DNA of 64,000 bases, taken from NCBI RefSeq assembly GCF_014897315.1, contig NZ_JABUYL010000003.1:1-64000 (forward strand), read 5' to 3'. The notes under the pieces were generated by a model, which worked only from the letters and a program-made list of their open reading frames with translations, was not told where the DNA came from and searched no databases. This document shows positions 48,917 through 58,046 of the stretch, piece after piece. Each line of letters begins with the position of its first letter. Positions within the stretch are counted from its first letter, which is position 1. The position numbers and the translations under genes are program-made. This DNA is from Proteus sp. FME41. Its GTDB lineage: Bacteria > Pseudomonadota > Gammaproteobacteria > Enterobacterales > Enterobacteriaceae.

Positions 48917-49267
48917 ATGAAAAAAATGTTCGCCTTGTTCTGCACGCTAACGCTTTCTTTTTCTACACTCTTTTCTTCGAGTGCAAAAGCATTAACCGAC
49001 ACGCAAGCAGAAGACTTGGCAGATTTAACAGCTATCTACCTTTTTTTAAATAAAGATTGTGGTTATGAACAAATATCAAAGCCGAAAATTGAAAGGGCCT
49101 TAATGGTTTTTTCACAGTCTCAGAAGTGGGATGTGGCGAATTATTCAACACTCCCTATGGGACAATTAAATGAAGATAGTTACAATGATTTAAAAGGCAT
49201 CAAACTCGCCCATAATAAAAAATGTCAGCTACTGGCAAATAAATCGCTAAGTTTATTAAATTATTGA
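48917..49267 (+). CDS. yacC: YacC, small periplasmic protein
   Basis: 116 residues with a signal peptide (to about residue 26, SSAKA). The mature part matches E. coli YacC: SEAEDLADLTAIYLFL-type helix, DCGY, WDVANY, EDSY and KCQLLA. The family is PulS/OutS-like in fold, but YacC has no known role. Divergent from cueO, as in E. coli; in E. coli speE/speD follow, but they do not here. Confidence 0.9.
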   Translation: MKKMFALFCTLTLSFSTLFSSSAKALTDTQAEDLADLTAIYLFLNKDCGYEQISKPKIERALMVFSQSQKWDVANYSTLPMGQLNEDSYNDLKGIKLAHNKKCQLLANKSLSLLNY

Positions 49268-49413
49268 TAATGCAACCTCATCAGACATTTCTAACCAATT
49301 AAGACTATAAAGTAAGATAACCTCTTTAAAATAGCGTCGCGACATAAAATATATAATCCAAACGCTATTGTGCAGGGGTTATCCAAATACTCCGCTCTTA
49401 TTTCCGCTATCTT

Positions 49414-50466
49414 TTATTCTTCTTTGTGATGATTCTTTTTCTTTTGTCGATATTCCCCCCAATACAGCGCAACAGAGGGAATACTTTGAATAATCAACAT
49501 TCTAAAAATATGATTCGACATCACAAAAGCAGCATCCACATTCATGGTGATGGCAGCAAATGTCATCGCCTCCATACTGCCGGGAGCCCACGCTAAAATC
49601 AATGTTGCCCAAGGAACCCCCGTGAGATAAGCTGCACCATACGCAACAATCACCGTTAAAATCACGTTAATAATAACCACTTGCACAGAAGAAAATGCAT
49701 TTTTAATGAGTGATGACAACGGAAAAACAACGAAGTGAGCACCAATATTCATCCCAATTAAAACCATACTTAGCTCATTTAGTAACATGGGAAACGCAAT
49801 AGGCTCACTCACAAAAGATTGAATAAATACGGCACTGCCTAATGAAGTCAGCATAAACGGAGCAGGAAATCGGATTTTCTGTAATAAAAGCCCAGAGCCT
49901 AACCCCAAAGCAACAATCAATAATAACCACAACAATGAAATCAACGTCATTTCAGGTATAGCAAACTCAGGCATATTGGCTTTATCTGACCCCACAATAA
50001 AACCCGCCATAATAATCAGCACCATTAAACGAATAGTATGAGAAATAACAATTTTTTGTGGTGGCGTTTTAGTGTGATCAGTAAGCGCTAAAATAGCCGC
50101 CATTGCGCCTGGTACAGCTCCTAGCATTGACTCTTCTTTTGTCCAACCAATATGGCGATGAAACCAAAAGTAACTGACAAAAAATTGAATCGCTAAACAA
50201 ATAACAAGGGTAAGTAATAGAATAATTAAACTATCAGCACGTCCTAAATGAACTTGGTTAAACATCAAACCAACCGAAGTCCCTAAAGTAAGTTGAATAA
50301 ACGTCAATGTGTGCTTAGGAACGGCAAGTACCCATTTAAAGCGATAAGCAATAATAACAATTATAATCGGCCCAAACATCAGCGCCATGGGTAAACCTGA
50401 AAGTGTGAGAACACCACCAATTAATGCACAAAACAGAATACCTGGTAGAGTTTTTAAAAACGACAT
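49414..50466 (-). CDS. AbrB-family membrane protein
   Basis: 350 residues, about ten hydrophobic helices arranged as two repeats (AbrB_dup). SMLGAVPGAMAAILAL and ILAWAPGSMEAMTFAAITMN are the two glycine-rich repeats. The family includes E. coli AbrB/YbgN and was once called ammonia monooxygenase-like; transport role unproven. Confidence 0.85.
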   Translation of the reverse strand: MSFLKTLPGILFCALIGGVLTLSGLPMALMFGPIIIVIIAYRFKWVLAVPKHTLTFIQLTLGTSVGLMFNQVHLGRADSLIILLLTLVICLAIQFFVSYFWFHRHIGWTKEESMLGAVPGAMAAILALTDHTKTPPQKIVISHTIRLMVLIIMAGFIVGSDKANMPEFAIPEMTLISLLWLLLIVALGLGSGLLLQKIRFPAPFMLTSLGSAVFIQSFVSEPIAFPMLLNELSMVLIGMNIGAHFVVFPLSSLIKNAFSSVQVVIINVILTVIVAYGAAYLTGVPWATLILAWAPGSMEAMTFAAITMNVDAAFVMSNHIFRMLIIQSIPSVALYWGEYRQKKKNHHKEE

Positions 50467-50578
50467 GTTGTGTTATCCGGCCTTTTTAATTATTGTTCTA
50501 TCCTAGCATCGATATAAATATTTAATAACCAAATAGTGGTAATGTTCTTATTACTTTTCTTAATATTAAGAGTCAATT

Positions 50579-50989
50579 ATGTCGTTAAAAATCACCACCA
50601 ATCCTACTCACAATGAGATTAATGAAATCTATGAAGGCCTGTTAACACACAACCTTCACTATATTCATATGGATCAATACACACCTCTTGCGGTTTTTAA
50701 AGAGGAAAACGGTAAAAAGAGGGGGGGGATCACGGGTGATATTTTAGGGAATTGGCTGCGTATTCGCTATTTGTGGGTTGATAAAGCCTATCGTGGAAAA
50801 AATATAGGGACAGAATTACTGCAAGCAATGGAAAACGCAGCAAAAGAAAAAGGTGCCAAATATGCTGAAGTGGATACCTTTAGCTTTCAAGCCCTGCCCT
50901 TTTATCAAAAACAAGGATTTGAGATATTTGGCACATTAGAAAACTATCCTATTAGTGATAAAAAATATTATTTAAGAAAAATTTTATAA
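50579..50989 (+). CDS. GNAT family N-acetyltransferase
   Basis: 136 residues. Acetyl-CoA motif A: RGKNIGTELLQAMENAAKEKG (RXXXIG variant), then DTFSFQALPFYQKQGF. Substrate unknown. A run of eight G (50721-50728) lies in the coding sequence for RGG. The stop is only 3 bp from the stop of the convergent AT-rich gene, with no terminator between. Confidence 0.85.
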   Translation: MSLKITTNPTHNEINEIYEGLLTHNLHYIHMDQYTPLAVFKEENGKKRGGITGDILGNWLRIRYLWVDKAYRGKNIGTELLQAMENAAKEKGAKYAEVDTFSFQALPFYQKQGFEIFGTLENYPISDKKYYLRKIL

Positions 50990-50992
50990 TTT

Positions 50993-52489
50993 TTAATTTT
51001 TATCTTCTTCACTTTTACTTACTTCATCATCAAAAGTTATTTTATAATCATCGGCTGAAAACTTTTTTATTTTAATTATAGGTAATGAAATAGATTTATC
51101 ATCGATAGTATTTCCAAGATCTAATAACATATCATCTATTTTATCTTTTATTCTCTCAAAACCATCATTTGAATTTAGAACAGTATTATTTATTTTATAA
51201 GTTAACGGATCATCTATTTTATTATTTTCAACAACCTCAAATAACTCATTAACATTATCATCCCATTCTAATTCATTATTTAATTTATCATGTCCTTTAA
51301 AATCGGATATTTTATTTTTCAATATTGATACATAATTTTTTATTTCAGCTTCATACTCATCAATATTATTATATTTATCAATTAATAAATTTGTTTCTTG
51401 GTTGTTATTTGATGATTTCATTGGTATTTCTATAATATTTTCCATTTCTTCGTCTGCAGATATTTTAATCTGTGGCTGTCTAGATGATTCCAGAGTTGTG
51501 CTTTCAGTTACAAACTTAAACGTATCACCAATATATTTCTCACTCCATTCTTGCCTTAAGCTATCAAAGGAGCATTCACTATCAGAATTTTTTTCAAGGG
51601 CTATCATCATAATAGTTGATAATTTATATTTCATTTCATTTTTTATATTATTATCAAATTTATTAAGTATTTGTACTTCATCTATACTAATGAGGAAAAG
51701 ATTAATTAATTTTATAAAACGATCTCTTTCTTTTTCATTCGAAAAATTATGCATAAAATCATACTTTTTATTTAAATGCATATTTTCAAATTTAAATTTT
51801 AAGTTTATTAACTCAAAAATATTTCTTATGCTTTTATCATCTATTGCATTTAACCTATGTTTAATAATCTCATTTAAATCTTCTACAATTAATTTACTAG
51901 CAGAGTATTCTTGTTCCGCATCATTTAATGATGAAAAAAAATCTTTAGCTCTTTTCACTTCAGTTAAATAATCACAGAAACTGTAAAAATCGAATTTATC
52001 ATTTGCATGAGAAATTATGTTATTTATAGCGTTTAAATTTTTATTTTTTATTTCTTGCTTTTCTTTGATTAACGCTTCTATTTCCATCTCTTTTTTATTT
52101 ATTTCATCTTTAGCGAAGGAATCGACATAATAAGGGTGAATACCAAAAGAATCATATAAAACCTTACTTTCATTACCTTCTATTTTAACTTCTTCTTTTA
52201 TTTTATTTATTTTAATATCAATTTCATTAAATAAATCATCATGTTTATTTATATCAATAAAACTAGATAATTTATTATTTTTTATATCTCTTATCAGAAA
52301 TTTAACCTCTAATTTATGAAATAAAAAAGTAAAGGCATGAATGATTTTTTTACTAAAAGAAGGAATAACCGGTGTATTTTTTATTTTATTTATTCTCTTT
52401 GTACAAACATAATCTTCTCTAGTTGGAAGATGATGTTTTATTTTATAAAATACAGCAGTAGAATCAAATAGATTTGTTTTAATATTCAT
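50993..52489 (-). CDS. AT-rich Lys/Asn-rich protein, unknown (pair 1, second gene)
   Basis: 498 residues, not recognised. No signal peptide and no certain transmembrane helix; one hydrophobic stretch (KKIIHAFTFLFHKLEVKFL, about 47-65). Many Lys, Asn, Ile, Asp, Glu; coiled-coil-like heptads at about 130-155 (KKEMEIEALIKEKQEIKNK); a low-complexity acidic C-terminal third. Base composition is far more AT-rich than the flanking genes, pointing to transferred DNA. The leader GGGTGAT before ATGAATATTAA closely resembles that of the gene at 62308. Lies 74 bp after the 520-residue gene. Confidence 0.75.
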   Translation of the reverse strand: MNIKTNLFDSTAVFYKIKHHLPTREDYVCTKRINKIKNTPVIPSFSKKIIHAFTFLFHKLEVKFLIRDIKNNKLSSFIDINKHDDLFNEIDIKINKIKEEVKIEGNESKVLYDSFGIHPYYVDSFAKDEINKKEMEIEALIKEKQEIKNKNLNAINNIISHANDKFDFYSFCDYLTEVKRAKDFFSSLNDAEQEYSASKLIVEDLNEIIKHRLNAIDDKSIRNIFELINLKFKFENMHLNKKYDFMHNFSNEKERDRFIKLINLFLISIDEVQILNKFDNNIKNEMKYKLSTIMMIALEKNSDSECSFDSLRQEWSEKYIGDTFKFVTESTTLESSRQPQIKISADEEMENIIEIPMKSSNNNQETNLLIDKYNNIDEYEAEIKNYVSILKNKISDFKGHDKLNNELEWDDNVNELFEVVENNKIDDPLTYKINNTVLNSNDGFERIKDKIDDMLLDLGNTIDDKSISLPIIKIKKFSADDYKITFDDEVSKSEEDKN

Positions 52490-52563
52490 AAATCACCCTA
52501 TTTTATACATATTAATTAATGCGAGATTTAATATCTTCACTGTTAACTATATAAATTAAAAAA

Positions 52564-54102
52564 TTAAACATGCTCAAAATAATTAGCGAAATACTTTCTT
52601 AATACTTCATCTTTAGATCCCTCTAAATTATTTCCATCTAACCCCAATCGATTAAAAATATTTTTTAACTTTTCTTCTAATTCTGATGATTCCTTAACTT
52701 TTGATCCTATTCCTCCGTTATTTGCGACTCCATTACTAATATATTTTTTTATATCTCTATTTTCATTAGAGAAAGTTTCATAATTTATCAATAACACCAC
52801 TGCATCTTGTGCCCATTTATAATTAATATTATTACTTGAGTTTCTAAATAACCTTGTAAGTAAATTATTACCCTCATCACTTTTCTTTATGTTCTCATAA
52901 AAATTTTTATTTATTTTATTATCTAACTTCCCAATATTCTTGAAAATATGATTATGAAACTTCATAATTAAAATATTTACCTTTGAAAGTGATTCATTTT
53001 CATCAATAAATTTTTCATTATTAATAAGATTATTAAATAATCCTTTAATAATATCTAATGAAATTTCACTTTTAATATAATTTATATCATTACGTTCATT
53101 ATTAATTATTTTTTCTTTATCTTCTTCATTGATAACTGACTTAACTGCTTTCAGAATAATATCATCAAAATAAATACCGTTATTACCATCATTAATAACC
53201 TCTTTTAATACGCTTGTTAGATTATTAATAGATTCAGATGAAAATAACACATTAACATCACTAGAGTTTGCTGATTTGTATAATGTTTTATCTAAACAGC
53301 TATTTATTTTTTTCGATAACTCTGGATAAATAGAAATAAACTTACTTTTTATAAAGTCATTAATTAGTTCATTTTTTAATTTTTTAATATCATTAATAAA
53401 CTTACACTCTAATGCTTTTTCTAAGGTTGAATATTTAATTAATTTATCAGCACTATTTCTTTCTGCTGATTTTTTAATTTTTTTATTTACTTTATCTATA
53501 TTAATAAAAAATGTTTTATTTAACTGTTCAAATCGCTCTAAGAAACATTTGACATCTTTATTACCTTTCACTTTATCACTAAAATTAAACTCATTTAACT
53601 CTTTACTAAGCTCTTGGTTAATAATATTTACATTTATATTAATTGTCATCCTTGATATATATTTAAATGGAGAAATAAAGAGTGATATTAGATTTTTAAG
53701 ACTGTGTTTTTTATTGATTTTAAAGTTAATTTCTTCATTCACATTTAACTTTTTCTTTCCTAATTCAGTTAAATTCTCTGCAATATTTTCATCTAACTTA
53801 TTTATCGGTTTTGAATTAATATTTTCATTCGTTACATTATTAACAGTTAAAGATTCGATATATACTTGGTTTGAGAAATTTACGGAGTTATCTATTATAC
53901 TTATAAGATGATTAAACTTACTTTCAATTTCATTTTGAGATAATAATTTATCATTACTTTTAACTTCTTGTGAATAAATATTATTTGTATTATAAATTTT
54001 TTCACATAAAGAATTAAACTTAGAGCAAAGCGCATTATCAATATTATTTATAGTATTTGGACTGTTATTTACATGACTTTCTATTGTTACATGACCTAGC
54101 AT
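52564..54102 (-). CDS. AT-rich Asn-rich protein, unknown (pair 1, first gene)
   Basis: About 512 residues from ATG 54102, which has GGAGG eight bases upstream; an in-frame start at 54126 is weaker. Not recognised. Polar Asn/Ser-rich N-terminus of about 110 residues, a hydrophobic stretch at about 140-155 (LISLFISPFKYISR after a KKHSLKN turn), then helical, Lys/Ile/Asn-rich sequence to a hydrophobic tail LRKYFANYFEHV. No signal peptide. Same very low G+C as its partner, and probably one transcript with it. Confidence 0.75.
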   Translation of the reverse strand: MLGHVTIESHVNNSPNTINNIDNALCSKFNSLCEKIYNTNNIYSQEVKSNDKLLSQNEIESKFNHLISIIDNSVNFSNQVYIESLTVNNVTNENINSKPINKLDENIAENLTELGKKKLNVNEEINFKINKKHSLKNLISLFISPFKYISRMTININVNIINQELSKELNEFNFSDKVKGNKDVKCFLERFEQLNKTFFINIDKVNKKIKKSAERNSADKLIKYSTLEKALECKFINDIKKLKNELINDFIKSKFISIYPELSKKINSCLDKTLYKSANSSDVNVLFSSESINNLTSVLKEVINDGNNGIYFDDIILKAVKSVINEEDKEKIINNERNDINYIKSEISLDIIKGLFNNLINNEKFIDENESLSKVNILIMKFHNHIFKNIGKLDNKINKNFYENIKKSDEGNNLLTRLFRNSSNNINYKWAQDAVVLLINYETFSNENRDIKKYISNGVANNGGIGSKVKESSELEEKLKNIFNRLGLDGNNLEGSKDEVLRKYFANYFEHV

Positions 54103-54238
54103 TTTCACTGCCTCCATTTTCATCAATAAAGACAGTGTATTCCTTTTGTTTTTTTAGATTTATAAAAATCACACAATAGTAATCAATCTATTATTTTCAA
54201 TAAAAAAACGACATATTATAAAATTAAACTGACAGAAA

Positions 54239-54272
54239 TAAAAAAAGATATCAATAAGTGATATCTTTTTTT
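54239..54272. terminator. Terminator between yheO-like gene and AT-rich pair
   Basis: AAAAAAGATATCA pairs with TGATATCTTTTTT, 13 bp with a 5-base loop and T/A tracts on both sides. Insulates the yheO-like transcript from the AT-rich pair. Confidence 0.85.
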
Positions 54273-54342
54273 TAGTTGACTTCATGAGTCTTTGGTACTT
54301 AAAAAAGGAACGTTAAATACAACGTAATGACAACATAAATCA

Positions 54343-54975
54343 CTATTCTTTTAAATCGTTATATACCGTTGCTCTTGAAACACCAAGATATTGTGCCGTT
54401 ATTTCCATTGCCTTACGCAATGAAAGATAGCCTTCATCCTGTAAGCAGAGTAACAATTCGCGTCGTTGATGTGGCTTTAATGCTCTTGGTGTCACTGAAT
54501 AAGTTGCAGAAAACTCATCAATACGTTTTTTCAGTGAATCTTCTGTCACGGAACTAAAGGTTTCAATAATATCATCACCTTCTTCAAGGGTTGCAAATTG
54601 GTTAAGTACCATCTGTAATCCTTTAATCATCGAAATATCGATATTTAAACATAACGCAGCAACATAATTACCTTGTTTATCTTTAATACCAATAGACGTA
54701 CTTTTCGCCGTTCTTCCATCAGGAAATTGATTTGGGTAGTTAGCCACAATTTGTGGGAAATCGGACGATTCAATACGTGCCATTCCCAATTCTGTTGCTC
54801 TGTCCCCGACTTTTCTACCTGATAGATTATTTTCAATGACCATAATGGTATTTTCACTATCGGTTAGATCATGAAGTACAACTTCACAAAAAGGCGATAA
54901 TGTTTTACCGATGCCTTGTGCAATAAATTGTAGTTGTTCTACCAGCCACTCTTGGTCTTCTGTTTTGTGTGACAT
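54343..54975 (-). CDS. YheO-like (DauR-type) transcriptional regulator
   Basis: 210 residues. N-terminal PAS-like YheO domain (FCEVVLHDL and GIKDKQGNYVAALCLNID) and C-terminal HTH_22 (SLRKAMEITAQYLGVSRATVYNDL). This architecture occurs in DauR, the D-arginine utilisation repressor. Lies 65 bp downstream of tetR on the same strand, so may be read with it. Ligand not known. Confidence 0.85.
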   Translation of the reverse strand: MSHKTEDQEWLVEQLQFIAQGIGKTLSPFCEVVLHDLTDSENTIMVIENNLSGRKVGDRATELGMARIESSDFPQIVANYPNQFPDGRTAKSTSIGIKDKQGNYVAALCLNIDISMIKGLQMVLNQFATLEEGDDIIETFSSVTEDSLKKRIDEFSATYSVTPRALKPHQRRELLLCLQDEGYLSLRKAMEITAQYLGVSRATVYNDLKE

Positions 54976-55039
54976 AACGATCCCTGCAATAGCTAAAACG
55001 TAAATGATTTATACAATTTTAACTGATTTATTCAAATAA

Positions 55040-55672
55040 TTAATCGTTATCTGCAGGATAATCAGATTTTGCCTGATTTAGGATAGCTTTTGCCATCCAT
55101 TGAGTCATATCAATGACCTGTTGATCATCCATTTTCCAGATATCTTTCATCACTAAAAAGACTTCAGAGCCATAAATCAGTGAAAATGACTTTATTACTT
55201 TATCCCACATTTCTGGGGGATATTGAGCTTTTAATGGCTCAATAACTTTCAGTAAAATCTCTTTACGATGACCACGAATAAATCGCTTTTCTGCGTATTC
55301 ACTTGATTGCCTTTCTTTTGCCCATTGTTGCAATGACACTTGCAATGCTCCCCGTAATGCACCTTCATGTTTAAACATCTGAGGATAGGCAAGATTGAGC
55401 AACTCAGTCATACGTTGTTGTGTATTATCTTCGGGAGTCGGTGTCCATGCAATGATCGGTGCCAAACTTGCATCAACGGTGGCACTGATTAAATCACTTT
55501 GTGTTGGAAAATAACGATATGCTGTTGCTCTAGAAACACCTGCATGTGCCGCTAATTCTGACACTGTCGGTAACATTCCTTGTTCAAAAAGTCCCAACGC
55601 GGTTGTTACTAATAATTGGTAGGTTCTTTTTCGTGTACCGGACATCGCATCCGTTTCATCACTGTAACTCAT
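55040..55672 (-). CDS. TetR-family repressor
   Basis: 210 residues. N-terminal HTH (SELAAHAGVSRATAYRYFPTQ, about 40-60), then a ligand-binding helical domain. Divergent from the Tm-1-like gene, with two near-identical palindromic sites in the 233-bp gap, so likely represses that operon and itself. Ligand unknown. Confidence 0.9.
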   Translation of the reverse strand: MSYSDETDAMSGTRKRTYQLLVTTALGLFEQGMLPTVSELAAHAGVSRATAYRYFPTQSDLISATVDASLAPIIAWTPTPEDNTQQRMTELLNLAYPQMFKHEGALRGALQVSLQQWAKERQSSEYAEKRFIRGHRKEILLKVIEPLKAQYPPEMWDKVIKSFSLIYGSEVFLVMKDIWKMDDQQVIDMTQWMAKAILNQAKSDYPADND

Positions 55673-55805
55673 AGAAAATCCTTCGTTATTTCTACACTTT
55701 TCTGTGTCTAACTTATCTTAAGGTAAATACTCACAATACCTAATGTTTACTTTAGGTGATTAATACCACCTTATCGACTAATAACGTACAAAAAATAAAA
55801 AATAA

Positions 55806-55821
55806 TGAGACACCAGTCTCA
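55806..55821 (+). promoter_or_regulatory. Probable TetR operator, site 1
   Basis: Perfect palindrome TGAGAC-ACCA-GTCTCA. 34 bp (start to start) upstream of site 2 and about 85 bp before the Tm-1-like gene start. Confidence 0.72.
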
Positions 55822-55839
55822 ATTCAGTGTTATTATAAA

Positions 55840-55855
55840 TGAAACTCAAGTCTCA
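55840..55855 (+). promoter_or_regulatory. Probable TetR operator, site 2
   Basis: TGAAAC-TCAA-GTCTCA, one mismatch from site 1 in the left arm. Spacing to site 1 is about 3.2 helical turns, so two dimers can lie on similar faces. Confidence 0.68.
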
Positions 55856-55905
55856 TTATGATTATAATCTATTCGTTGATAATCATAAAAGGTATGGGAA
55901 GGCTG

Positions 55906-57117
55906 ATGAAACAGTATGCTGGTTCTATTTATATTGCCACAACGCTTGATACTAAAAGTGCTGAGATTTTTTATGTCAGCGATTTAATTAAAAAAGCAGG
56001 CCTTCCGGTTAAAACCGTTGACTTGACAACCAAACCTACAGCATTAACAAGGGAAGCGGATGTTAGCGCAGCAGAAATAGCCTGTTTTCACCCTAACGGT
56101 AAAGAAGCCGTTTTTTGTGGTGATAGAGGTAAAGCCATAGAAGCGATGTCTGTTGCTTTTGAACATTATTTAACTCGCTGTGATGATGTCTTAGCCATTA
56201 TTGGGCTAGGCGGATCAGGGGGAACGGCACTGATTACACCAGCAATGCAATCTTTGCCAATTGGTGTACCTAAATTGATGGTATCTACGATGGCGTCTGG
56301 CGATATTTCAGGCTATATCGGCGCAAGTGATATCTCAATGATGTACTCCGTCACAGATGTATCTGGCTTAAATCGCATTTCTCGGAAAGTGTTAAGAAAT
56401 GCAGCGAATCAAATAGCGGGTGCAGTTTATTTTTACCAAGAAGAACAGGTTATTGATAAACCCGCAGTCGCATTAACGATGTTTGGTGTAACAACACCTT
56501 GTGTACAACAACTTACACAAAAACTTGAAAATAATTATGACTGCCTTGTTTTCCATGCAACGGGAAGTGGCGGAAAAGCAATGGAAAAATTGGTAGACAG
56601 TCACCTGCTTCATAGTGTGCTTGATCTGACCACAACCGAAGTGTGTGATTATTTGTTTGGCGGCGTACTGGCTTGTGATGAAGATCGTTTTGGCGCAATC
56701 GCCCGCACCAAAACCCCTTATATCGGTTCTTGTGGTGCATTAGATATGGTGAACTTTGGTCGCCCATCTAGCATTTCTGAGAAATATAAAGGGCGTCAGT
56801 TTTATCATCACAATGCGCAAGTTACCTTAATGCGCACAACACCAGAGGAAAACCGTCAATTGGGTATTTGGATCGCTGAAAAATTAAATCAGTGTGAAGG
56901 GCCATTACGGTTTGTATTACCACAGGGCGGTTTTTCTGCTCTGGATATTGAAGGGGGTCCTTTCTGGGATCCAACAGCAAACCAAGCGTTTTTTGATGCA
57001 TTTATAACAACATTTAAAGAGACAGAGACTCGTCAATTAGTCATCAGTCCTTATCACATAAACTCTGTTGAGTTTACTCAACAAATTTATGATTTACACC
57101 AGGAACTTATTTGTTAA
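55906..57117 (+). CDS. Tm-1-like ATP-binding domain protein (UPF0261)
   Basis: 403 residues from ATG 55906, with GGAAGG upstream; an in-frame start at 55858 lies in the operator region and is unlikely. [21 protein letters not shown] at the start, [12 protein letters not shown] and [13 protein letters not shown] as in the UPF0261 family, which corresponds to the N-terminal ATP-binding half of the tomato Tm-1 protein. Biochemical role in bacteria is unknown. Forms an operon with the next gene. Confidence 0.88.
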   Translation: MKQYAGSIYIATTLDTKSAEIFYVSDLIKKAGLPVKTVDLTTKPTALTREADVSAAEIACFHPNGKEAVFCGDRGKAIEAMSVAFEHYLTRCDDVLAIIGLGGSGGTALITPAMQSLPIGVPKLMVSTMASGDISGYIGASDISMMYSVTDVSGLNRISRKVLRNAANQIAGAVYFYQEEQVIDKPAVALTMFGVTTPCVQQLTQKLENNYDCLVFHATGSGGKAMEKLVDSHLLHSVLDLTTTEVCDYLFGGVLACDEDRFGAIARTKTPYIGSCGALDMVNFGRPSSISEKYKGRQFYHHNAQVTLMRTTPEENRQLGIWIAEKLNQCEGPLRFVLPQGGFSALDIEGGPFWDPTANQAFFDAFITTFKETETRQLVISPYHINSVEFTQQIYDLHQELIC

Positions 57118-57133
57118 CCACGGAGAAAGAAGA

Positions 57134-57961
57134 ATGACTCATTCACGTGAAACGTTACTAAAAAAATTCAACGAAATGATTGCACGCCATGAACCCATTA
57201 TTGGTGGTGGTGCAGGTACTGGCCTTTCCGCTAAATGTGAAGAAGCAGGTGGTATTGACCTTATTGTTATTTATAACTCAGGTCGTTACCGTATGGCAGG
57301 TCGAGGATCTTTAGCGGGTTTATTAGCTTATGGTAACGCTAATGAAATCGTTATGGATATGGCAAAAGAAGTATTACCGGTTGTTAAACATACCCCTGTT
57401 CTAGCGGGTGTTAATGGTACAGACCCTTTCTGTAACTTTGATAAATTTTTAGATGAAGTAAAAGCAACAGGTTTTTCAGGTGTACAAAATTTCCCAACTG
57501 TCGGTTTAATTGATGGTAATTTTCGCGCTAATTTAGAAGAAACAGGGATGGGTTATGGGCTTGAGGTGGAGATGATCCGCAAAGCGCATGAAAAAGATTT
57601 ACTCACCACACCTTATGTCTTTAGCCGCGAAGATGCGATTGCGATGACACAAGCGGGTGCTGATATTATCGTGCCACACATGGGATTAACCACTGGTGGG
57701 AATATTGGTGCAGAAACAGCTTTCACATTAGCTGATTGTGTACCTTTAATAAATGATTGGGCAAAAGCAGCGAAAGCGGTACGTGCTGATGTCATTGTGC
57801 TTTGTCATGGTGGTCCAATTGCGACACCTGAAGATGCACAATATATCTTAGATAATTGCCCCGATTGCCATGGCTTCTATGGTGCAAGTTCAATGGAACG
57901 TTTACCTACAGAAGTCGCATTAACCGCAACAACAAAAGAATTTAAACAAATTAAACGCTAA
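57134..57961 (+). CDS. TIM-barrel protein of the PEP-hydrolase-like family
   Basis: 275 residues from ATG 57134 with GGAGAAAG upstream; an in-frame upstream ATG at 57068 is inside the previous gene. [11 protein letters not shown] at the start, then [30 protein letters not shown], and late [11 protein letters not shown] and [12 protein letters not shown] match the phosphoenolpyruvate hydrolase-like (TIM-barrel signal transduction) family. This is the C-terminal half of plant Tm-1. Lies 16 bp after its partner. Confidence 0.88.
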   Translation: MTHSRETLLKKFNEMIARHEPIIGGGAGTGLSAKCEEAGGIDLIVIYNSGRYRMAGRGSLAGLLAYGNANEIVMDMAKEVLPVVKHTPVLAGVNGTDPFCNFDKFLDEVKATGFSGVQNFPTVGLIDGNFRANLEETGMGYGLEVEMIRKAHEKDLLTTPYVFSREDAIAMTQAGADIIVPHMGLTTGGNIGAETAFTLADCVPLINDWAKAAKAVRADVIVLCHGGPIATPEDAQYILDNCPDCHGFYGASSMERLPTEVALTATTKEFKQIKR

Positions 57962-57995
57962 TCCAAAATCATCAAGTTTGCCTAAGCGTTAATCT

Positions 57996-58025
57996 ATATT
58001 GCCCACGTTATGTGGGCAATATTTT
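57996..58025 (+). terminator. Terminator of the Tm-1-like operon
   Basis: ATATTGCCCAC pairs with GTGGGCAATAT, tight loop, then TTTTA. 40 bp after the TIM-barrel stop; may serve the convergent ddh as well. Confidence 0.82.
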
Positions 58026-58046
58026 ATGCAGAGAGTCTTAATTTAA

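Noticed and set aside
51402-51971. 189-codon ORF antisense to the 498-residue gene
   Set aside because: AT-rich complement of a Lys/Asn-rich gene gives hydrophobic Phe/Ser/Leu ORFs by chance; no ribosome site.
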